Source of the DNA: Chloroflexota bacterium
GTDB taxonomy: Bacteria; Chloroflexota; Dehalococcoidia; Lucifugimonadales; UBA3495
Length of the DNA: 38,600 bases
Assembly: GCA_022566155.1 (NCBI GenBank)
Contig: JADFJS010000002.1
Coordinates: forward strand, 1-38,600
Direction of reading: 5' to 3'
In this document: one piece after another, positions 33,017 through 38,600 of the stretch
Position numbering within the stretch: the stretch's first letter is position 1
How the letters are laid out: each line of letters starts with the position of its first letter
Notes under the pieces: model-generated
Seen by the model: only the letters and a program-made list of their open reading frames with translations
Told to the model about the DNA's origin: nothing
Database searches by the model: none
Made by a program: the position numbers and the translations under genes

Positions 33017-33045
33017 TTGATTACGCAGGGGTATACCTATAGAAT
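33017..33045 (+). promoter_or_regulatory. Promoter of speD
   Basis: TTGATT (33017-33022), 17 bp spacer, TAGAAT (33040-33045), about 47 bp before the speD start. The ribosome site GGGAGGAGGG follows. Confidence 0.65.
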
Positions 33046-33091
33046 GAGGCGTTCCTTAGTTGGGGAAATACCAAGGGAGGAGGGCAGGTGA

Positions 33092-33457
33092 TTGAATGTA
33101 CTAGGTCTTCATCTTTTGCTGGAACTCAGGGATTGTAACTCCGGTCTTCTCAACGATCTCAACCACATCCGTTTGGCCATGCTCCGCGCCGCGGAAGACG
33201 CCGGCGCCCACGTTATCGGCGAGTCTTTCCACCAATTCAGCCCGCAGGGCGTAACTGGTATCCTGGCCATCGCGGAATCCCATATCTCGATCCATACCTG
33301 GCCCGAGTACGGATACGCGGCGGCCGATATCTTCACCTGCGGTTCCGGTGTCCAAGCCAGGAAAATCGCCGGTACATTGGTGGATGTGCTCGAATGCCGG
33401 GACCCAGAGATCACCGAAGTCGTCAGGGGTTTGCTTCACGAGTCCGCGGTCAGCTAA
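33092..33457 (+). CDS. speD: S-adenosylmethionine decarboxylase proenzyme (prokaryotic short type)
   Basis: 121 residues from TTG 33092. The self-cleavage motif ESHISIHTWPE puts the future pyruvoyl Ser at residue 63, His at 68 and Cys at 83, the same positions as in the Thermotoga enzyme as I recall it. The proenzyme splits before Ser63 and makes decarboxylated SAM, the aminopropyl donor for spermidine. It is followed after 27 bp by speE, which uses its product. Confidence 0.95.
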   Translation: MNVLGLHLLLELRDCNSGLLNDLNHIRLAMLRAAEDAGAHVIGESFHQFSPQGVTGILAIAESHISIHTWPEYGYAAADIFTCGSGVQARKIAGTLVDVLECRDPEITEVVRGLLHESAVS

Positions 33458-33484
33458 CCTCCCGCTGCTAGGTCAGCGAGGTTT

Positions 33485-34396
33485 ATGGACATTTCCGGCA
33501 AATGGTTCCTTGAGACGGTCTTTCCGGACCTTGCTGTAATGCTCAAAGTCCGGAAGGTTCTCTATTCAGGCCACACAGCCTACCAGGCGGTGGAGATCCT
33601 GGAGTCGGAGGTGTTTGGGCGTAGCCTGGTTCTCGACGGCAAGACTCAGTCCACCGAGCGGGATGAGCACATCTACCACGAGGCCCTGGTCCATCCGGCC
33701 ATGCTTTTACACCCGGGGCCCCGCACCATATTCATTGGTGGCGGGGGCGAGGGCGGCACATTGCGTGAGGTGCTGGCCCACGAAGGTGTGGAGCGGGTAG
33801 TGATGCTGGACCTGGACCCGGAGGTGGTAGAATTGTGCCGCCGTTACCTGCCCCAGCACCATCAGGGCAGCTTCGATGACCCCCGGGTGGAGCTGCTGCA
33901 CCAGGACGCCCGGGAGTACCTGGCCGCCAGTTCCGAGACATTCGACGTTATGATTATGGACCTTGTCGATCCCATCGAAGGGGGGACAGCCTACCTGCTC
34001 TATACCGACGAATTCTACCGCATCGTCAAGGCCAGGATGAGCCCCGATAGTATCTTGGTCACCCAATCCGGTCCAGCCGGATTACTGAGCCATCAGGAAT
34101 GCTTTACCACAGTCTTCAACACTTTGACCGGCGTCTTTAACCACACCGCGCCAACCACGGTACACGTACCGGCTTTTCAGACCATGTGGGGCATGACGTT
34201 GGCGTCCGATTCGCCCTTCCCAACGCTGTCCGACGATCAGATCGATGGGTTGATCGCCCAGCGCATCGACAAGACCCTCAGATTTTACGATAGCGAAACC
34301 CACCGGAACATGTTTGCCCTACCCAAATACCTGCGGGAGAGCATCCGCTCGGAAAGCCGCGTCAACCGCGACGCCGATCCCGTCTTCATGATCTAA
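33485..34396 (+). CDS. speE: Spermidine synthase family aminopropyltransferase
   Basis: 303 residues. The SAM-type fold shows FIGGGGEGGTLREVLAHEGV and VVMLDLDPEVVELCRRYLP, then an acidic site, here MIMDLVDPIEGG, where many members have a DSTDP-type motif. The N-terminal beta region (YSGHTAYQAVEILESEVFG) is usual. Transfers the aminopropyl group from decarboxylated SAM to a polyamine acceptor. The exact acceptor (putrescine, agmatine or another) is not fixed by sequence. Pairs with speD upstream. Confidence 0.9.
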   Translation: MDISGKWFLETVFPDLAVMLKVRKVLYSGHTAYQAVEILESEVFGRSLVLDGKTQSTERDEHIYHEALVHPAMLLHPGPRTIFIGGGGEGGTLREVLAHEGVERVVMLDLDPEVVELCRRYLPQHHQGSFDDPRVELLHQDAREYLAASSETFDVMIMDLVDPIEGGTAYLLYTDEFYRIVKARMSPDSILVTQSGPAGLLSHQECFTTVFNTLTGVFNHTAPTTVHVPAFQTMWGMTLASDSPFPTLSDDQIDGLIAQRIDKTLRFYDSETHRNMFALPKYLRESIRSESRVNRDADPVFMI

Positions 34397-34441
34397 GGCG
34401 GGTCGGCCGAGGTAACGTCGAGGCGAGATACTCCCCCTCCC

Positions 34442-36394
34442 CTACTCTTCTTCGCCGTACTGTTCCATCAATGCCTGAACCACCGCCGGGTCGGCCAGCG
34501 TAGTGGTGTCACCCAGGGTCCTGCCTTCAGCAATATCCCGCAGCAGACGGCGCATTATCTTGCCGCTGCGAGTCTTGGGAAGCTCGCCGGTGAAGTAGAT
34601 CTCGTCGGGACGGGCCATTGCCCCGATCTTGGTGGTAACGTGCCGCTTCAGCTCGGCGACGATCTCCTCACTACCGGTTACATGGTCCTTCAGGGTCACA
34701 AAGGCCACGATGGCCTGTCCCTTTATCTCGTCGGTCCTGCCGATGCAAGCGGCCTCGGCCACCTTTGAGTTGTCCACCAGGGCGCTCTCCACCTCCATGG
34801 TGCTGATGCGGTGGGCGGAAACGTTGATCACGTCATCCACCCGTCCCAGGAGCCAGAAATAGCCATCCTCGTCGATCTTCGCCCCGTCGGCGGTAAAGTA
34901 GATATCGGGGTAACGAGCCCAGTATTGCTCCACGTACCGGTCCGGGTCGCCGTAGAGGGTCCGCAGCATGGCCGGCCAGGGACGCTTGATGACCAGGTAC
35001 CCGCCGGCGCCCGGGCCCACGGGGGCGCCGGACTCGTCCACCACCTCGGCCTCAATGCCCGGAAAGGCCCGGGTAGCGGAGCCCGGCTTCAGCGTTGTGA
35101 TTCCCGGCAATGGGGTAATCAGCACCATACCCGTCTCGGTTTGCCACCAGGTGTCCACCACGGGGCAACGTCCGCCGCCGATGTTCTTCCAGTACCATAC
35201 CCAGGCTTCCGGGTTGATGGGCTCCCCCACCGTGCCCAGCAGCCGCAGCGACGTCAGGTCATGCCTCTCCGGGTACTCCTCGCCCCAACGCATAAAGGTG
35301 CGGATGGCGGTGGGGGCGGTGTAGCAGATGGTGATTCCATACTTGGCGATGATGGCCCAGAACCGGTCCCGGTCCGGCCAATCGGGAGAGCCCTCATACA
35401 TCACCGTCGTTGCGCCGTTTGCCAGGGGTCCGTAGACGATGTAGCTGTGGCCGGTGACCCAGCCGATGTCCGCCGTGCACCAGTAGACGTCGTCCTCCTT
35501 CAGGTCGAAGATCCACTTGGTGGTGGCATAGGTGCCCACCAGATACCCACCGGTGGTGTGTACGATGCCCTTGGGTTTGCCCGTGGTGCCGCTGGTGTAC
35601 AGCAGATACAGCATGTCCTCGCTGTCCATCGGCTCGGGTTCGCAGGTCAGCGGCTGGCCTTCCACCAGGTCGTGCCACCAGATATCGCGGCCGTCGACCA
35701 TATTTTCGTCGGCATGGCCGGTACGGCGCACCACAATCATCTTCTCCACGCTGGGGGCACCGTCGAGGGACTCATCCGCATTCTGCTTGAGCTGGATGAT
35801 GTTGCCCCGCCGGTAGCCTCCATCGGCGGTGATCAGTATCTTGGATTGAGAGTCGTTGAGCCGGTCGCGTATGGCTTCGGCGCTGAACCCGCCAAACACC
35901 ACGCTATGTGGCGCGCCGATGCGGGCGCAAGCCAGCATCGCGATGGGCAGCTCGGGGATCATGGGCAGGTAGATGGTGATGCGGTCACCCTTTTTGACCC
36001 CCAAGCTCTTTAATCCATTGGCGAACCGGCACACCTCCCGGTAGAGGTCCCAGTAGGTATAGACCTGCCGGTCCCCGGGTTCTCCCTCCCAGATTATCGC
36101 GGCCTTGTTGCGCCGGGCCGAGGTCAGATGCCGGTCGATGCAGTTGTAGGAGACATTGAGCTTGCCTCCAACGAACCATTGAGCATGGGGAGGGTCCCAC
36201 TGCAGGACTTTGTCCCATTTCTTGATCCAGTCCAGTTCGTCGGCGAATTTGGCCCAGAACGCTTCCGGGTCCTTTAGGGCCTCTTCGTATATATTGGGGT
36301 CCGATATGTTCGCTTGTTTCTTGAATTCCTCGGAGGGCGGGAAAGTACGGTCCTCATGCAGTAATGCCTCGATGCTTCCCGAGTCCTGTGCCAT
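34442..36394 (-). CDS. acs: Acetyl-CoA synthetase
   Basis: 650 residues from ATG 36394, preferred over the ORF track start at 36469 because GGAGG stands 8 nt upstream and the length then equals the usual Acs length. Adenylate-forming motifs: [26 protein letters not shown], and TRSGKIMRR with the Lys that is acetylated for control in other bacteria. N-terminal [20 protein letters not shown] is typical. It turns acetate, ATP and CoA into acetyl-CoA. Convergent with speE. Confidence 0.96.
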   Translation of the reverse strand: MAQDSGSIEALLHEDRTFPPSEEFKKQANISDPNIYEEALKDPEAFWAKFADELDWIKKWDKVLQWDPPHAQWFVGGKLNVSYNCIDRHLTSARRNKAAIIWEGEPGDRQVYTYWDLYREVCRFANGLKSLGVKKGDRITIYLPMIPELPIAMLACARIGAPHSVVFGGFSAEAIRDRLNDSQSKILITADGGYRRGNIIQLKQNADESLDGAPSVEKMIVVRRTGHADENMVDGRDIWWHDLVEGQPLTCEPEPMDSEDMLYLLYTSGTTGKPKGIVHTTGGYLVGTYATTKWIFDLKEDDVYWCTADIGWVTGHSYIVYGPLANGATTVMYEGSPDWPDRDRFWAIIAKYGITICYTAPTAIRTFMRWGEEYPERHDLTSLRLLGTVGEPINPEAWVWYWKNIGGGRCPVVDTWWQTETGMVLITPLPGITTLKPGSATRAFPGIEAEVVDESGAPVGPGAGGYLVIKRPWPAMLRTLYGDPDRYVEQYWARYPDIYFTADGAKIDEDGYFWLLGRVDDVINVSAHRISTMEVESALVDNSKVAEAACIGRTDEIKGQAIVAFVTLKDHVTGSEEIVAELKRHVTTKIGAMARPDEIYFTGELPKTRSGKIMRRLLRDIAEGRTLGDTTTLADPAVVQALMEQYGEEE

Positions 36395-36589
36395 CTCAAA
36401 AACCTCCGGGGTTACGTTCTGCTTGCACCTGTTAGACGACGGACCCGCCTCGGCTGGGCCAGACTGCATAGGGTGCCTGACTCACGCATATTTAACACAA
36501 GGCGGCTGCCTTTGCAAACCTCGGTGTAACTCTATCCGATACGCGAGGCCCCAACAATTGGCATACGAATTGACGTACAATCTCTAACC

Positions 36590-38053
36590 ATGTCCATGCC
36601 CGCCGACAAGCACTCCGGCACGTTGAGTTCCACCACAGGAGGGCGCTGGGGTGAGGTCATGGTGGCAGTTGTCGCCGGCCTAGGCATGTTCCTGGGAGCC
36701 CTGGACATTGCGGTCAACGTCGGATTGCCCTCGATCACCACGGCCTTCAACACCGACCTGGAAACCGTGCAGTGGATCATCGTGTCATTCGTCGCCACCC
36801 GAGCCGGTCTGGTGATGGGCGCGGGCAGCTTCGCCGACCGGTTCGGGTTGCGGGAAGTCTACATCTTTGGCGCATCGGTTTACCTGGTGGCCATGATCTG
36901 CATCGCATTATCGCCCAACCTGGGATCGGTGGTGGGGTTTCGAGTCCTTCAGGCCCTGGGGACCGGGAGCTTGTTCGCCGTCTCCCCGGCCATACTCGTC
37001 AGGCTATTCCCGGCCGAACGGCGTGGGCTTAGCATGGGGTTTGCCACCGCCAGCCAGGCCCTGGGGATGCTGGCCGGCACGCTGGGCGCGGGCCTGCTGG
37101 TGCAGTGGACCGGGTGGCAGGCCGTGTTTTTGGGTAGGATTCCCTTCATCGTTTTGGCGCTGGTGCTCGCCGTCATGTTCCTGGGCCGGGAATCCCGGCC
37201 GAGGCTAAAGGCATCCTTCGACATCGCCGGGGCCACGTTGCTGATGGCCGCTCTCATATGCCTGGTTGTCGGCATGCGGCTGGGGCGTTCCCAAGGGTGG
37301 GACCACCCGGCGGTGCTAACCTTGCTGCCGCTGGCGCCCATACTCCTGGGAATATTCTGGTGGGCCGAGGGGCGAGCCCAGTGGCCGGTGCTGCCCCGGG
37401 AGTTTTTCAGAGTCAGAGGGGTCGTCTTCGCCGGCGCCAGCGTGTTTCTGGTACACCTGGGCGTGTTCGTCATCTGGTTCATCTTTCCCTTTTACGTATC
37501 CGACGGCTTGGGACGGGGACCGTTTACCCTGGGGGCCTTGCTGGCGGTGATGGCCGCCTTCAACGCCGTCTTTTCCGGAGTGGGAGGATGGTTGTGTGAC
37601 AAGGCCGGCACCATGCCCGTGGGGATGTGCGGCCTGATAATGCTAACCTTAGGGTTGGTTTACGTGGGATTCCTCGACAATGATTCCAGCCTGACCCAGG
37701 TAGGCCTTCGCATGGCCGCCGTCGGCGCGGGGATGGGGTTGTTTCAAGCGGCGGCCTACACGTTGATGATGAGCAGCGTTCCCGACCAGCGCTTTGGCAC
37801 GGCGGCCGCCTCTCTTTCCTTGGCCCAGTCTTTCGGCACGGTGCTGTCGGTGGCCGCCATCGGTGGCATCTTCACGCTGATCGAAGACCACCGCCTCGCC
37901 GGCCTCGTGTCGGCAAGCGTCACTACGACCCAGGCGATGGATCTGGCATTCGTGCTGGCCTTCCAGGACGTGTTCCGGCTGGGAGCGGTTTTAGTGGCCC
38001 TGGGCGCCGGCGTTTTCTTGTTCAGCCCCAGGCGGCGGAGGATGGTCCCGTAA
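36590..38053 (+). CDS. MFS transporter, DHA2-like drug efflux family
   Basis: 487 residues with about 14 hydrophobic segments. Family marks: FLGALDIAVNVGLPSITTAF in helix 1, the loop DRFGLREVYIFG after helix 2 (motif A), RVLQALGTGSLFAVSPA (motif B) and GFATASQALGMLAGTLGAGL (motif C of drug/proton antiporters). The substrate is unknown. No ribosome site precedes the ATG; a TACAAT box ends only 8 bp before it, so the mRNA may be leaderless. Divergent from acs. Confidence 0.85.
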   Translation: MSMPADKHSGTLSSTTGGRWGEVMVAVVAGLGMFLGALDIAVNVGLPSITTAFNTDLETVQWIIVSFVATRAGLVMGAGSFADRFGLREVYIFGASVYLVAMICIALSPNLGSVVGFRVLQALGTGSLFAVSPAILVRLFPAERRGLSMGFATASQALGMLAGTLGAGLLVQWTGWQAVFLGRIPFIVLALVLAVMFLGRESRPRLKASFDIAGATLLMAALICLVVGMRLGRSQGWDHPAVLTLLPLAPILLGIFWWAEGRAQWPVLPREFFRVRGVVFAGASVFLVHLGVFVIWFIFPFYVSDGLGRGPFTLGALLAVMAAFNAVFSGVGGWLCDKAGTMPVGMCGLIMLTLGLVYVGFLDNDSSLTQVGLRMAAVGAGMGLFQAAAYTLMMSSVPDQRFGTAAASLSLAQSFGTVLSVAAIGGIFTLIEDHRLAGLVSASVTTTQAMDLAFVLAFQDVFRLGAVLVALGAGVFLFSPRRRRMVP

Positions 38054-38171
38054 CGCTGGGCCGATGATCGCTTCAGGATGCCGGTGGTTTTGCCAGGTAA
38101 TCCATCGGCGCATTTCGTCGCGATTCATTGCCTTGACGCCCAATCGGGCCGTTGCTAAACTGCAAGAGCAT

Positions 38172-38212
38172 GGGCGGTTAGCTCAGCTGGTTAGAGCACT
38201 TGCTCGACACGC
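38172..38212 (+). tRNA. 5' half of a tRNA gene, broken in the anticodon arm
   Basis: GGGCGGT, TA, GCTC-AGCTGGTTA-GAGC and A-CTTGC match the acceptor 5' strand, the D arm and the 5' side of an anticodon stem. The expected GCAAG partner is missing and no T arm or acceptor 3' strand follows in the next 380 bases. Read literally the anticodon would be GAC (Val), but position 33 would then be C rather than the universal U, so the break probably falls at or just before base 33 and the identity is undetermined. Possible causes: an integration junction, a deletion or an assembly join. Confidence 0.7.
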
Positions 38213-38280
38213 CTCCCGCTCTTAACGCTGTGCTTCCGTAGCTACAGCCCCCTTTAAAATGTGTCCAGTTATGTTCTCTA

Positions 38281-38311
38281 AAAAAGCCCGCGAATTAATC
38301 GCGGGCTTTTT
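38281..38311. terminator. Bidirectional rho-independent terminator
   Basis: AAAAAGCCCGCGA (38281-38293) pairs with TCGCGGGCTTTTT (38299-38311) over the loop ATTAA, with T5 on both strands. Its classical form differs from the T-poor hairpins in the rest of the window, which adds to the impression that a different sequence starts after the tRNA fragment. Confidence 0.9.
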
Positions 38312-38343
38312 GCTAACCAGGCAGTAATCAGGAAAGAAACTAC

Positions 38344-38600
38344 ATGGCACCAGCGACAGTACTCGAACTCGTGGATCGTCTTGAGGATGTGAAAAAGGCA
38401 ATCGGCCAGGCCCAGGCGTCTTTTGGCGCTGATTGGATCTCTAATAGCGATGTTCGCTCGCAGTGGTTCGATGGGGTTTTTAAGTCCCTCATAATTACAC
38501 AAGCCCACCTGCATCTGTATAAGAGCTATCTAGGCGATTACTCATGGTGGCAAACCATTGCACCCAAGATGCCACAGAGCCACATGTCGTGGATTCTGTC
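38344..38600 (+). CDS. Unrecognised partial ORF at the right edge
   Basis: Open from ATG 38344 to the window end, 85 residues visible (missed by the ORF track because it has no stop). A GGAAAGA site lies 7-8 nt upstream. The sequence has a helical N-terminus (TVLELVDRLEDVKKAIGQAQ) and then a Trp/Tyr-rich part (LGDYSWWQTIAP). I recognise no family. Base use is less GC-rich than in the genes to the left. It lies beyond the broken tRNA, so it may belong to a mobile element or to another organism. Confidence 0.55.
   Translation, partial: MAPATVLELVDRLEDVKKAIGQAQASFGADWISNSDVRSQWFDGVFKSLIITQAHLHLYKSYLGDYSWWQTIAPKMPQSHMSWIL

Noticed and set aside
34811-36013. 400-aa + strand ORF opposite acs
   Set aside because: Antisense shadow; the - strand protein is an unmistakable full-length acetyl-CoA synthetase.
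38172-38250. Intact tRNA-Val(GAC)
   Set aside because: Anticodon stem partner, T arm and acceptor 3' strand are missing, and base 33 would not be U.
1-38600. CRISPR arrays, insertion sequences or rRNA genes
   Set aside because: No regularly spaced repeats, transposase-like ORFs or rRNA stretches were seen.

Overview
The window looks like a piece of a Chloroflexota genome, perhaps SAR202 or another Dehalococcoidia-like lineage. The placement is inferred from gene content: G+C near 60 percent by eye, a type IV pilus set without secretin or PilP (a single-membrane layout), a CutM/CutS/CoxG-type cluster and an LLM-family flavin oxidoreductase. The housekeeping genes (glmS, lysC, thrB, speD, speE, acs) are bacterial.

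The main find is a nearly complete archaellum (archaeal flagellum) operon at about 3.46-11.9 kb on the + strand, in a bacterial context. It holds an archaellin with a class III signal peptide, an ArlC-linker-ArlD/E fusion protein, two ArlF/ArlG-like stator proteins, the KaiC-like ATPase ArlH, the motor ATPase ArlI, the membrane platform ArlJ and a closing acidic protein of unknown function. A strongly structured leader lies before the archaellin gene and a stable hairpin follows it, suggesting RNA-level control of filament-protein output. No chemotaxis genes and no prepilin/archaellin peptidase are in the window.

Layout: 1-0.9 kb, the 3' end of an LLM flavin oxidoreductase and a small EthD-like protein on the opposite strand. 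1.1-3.0 kb, a CutS-CutM-CoxG cluster without the large molybdenum subunit. 3.0-11.9 kb, leader and archaellum operon. 12.0-20.3 kb, glmS (good sigma70 promoter), a TreT-like glycosyltransferase, a phosphonoacetate hydrolase-like phosphatase, thrB-lysC and a GT2 dolichyl-phosphate-glucose-synthase-like enzyme. 20.7-21.7 kb, a TPR protein with an operator-like promoter region and a clear terminator. 21.8-32.9 kb on the - strand, a type IV pilus operon: response regulator, PilB, PilC, PilO-like, PilM-PilN fusion, major pilin, two minor pilins and a large von Willebrand A (vWA) domain protein that may be a tip adhesin. 33.1-34.4 kb, speD-speE. 34.4-36.4 kb, acs on the - strand. 36.6-38.05 kb, an MFS transporter. 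38.17 kb to the end, the 5' half of a tRNA gene broken in its anticodon arm, then a different-looking sequence with a terminator and an unrecognised partial ORF; this may be a mobile-element edge or an assembly junction.

So two machines of the type IV filament superfamily, one archaeal-type and one bacterial-type, sit within about 10 kb of each other in opposite orientation. Both would need a prepilin peptidase encoded elsewhere. Both operons carry a hairpin directly after the major subunit gene.
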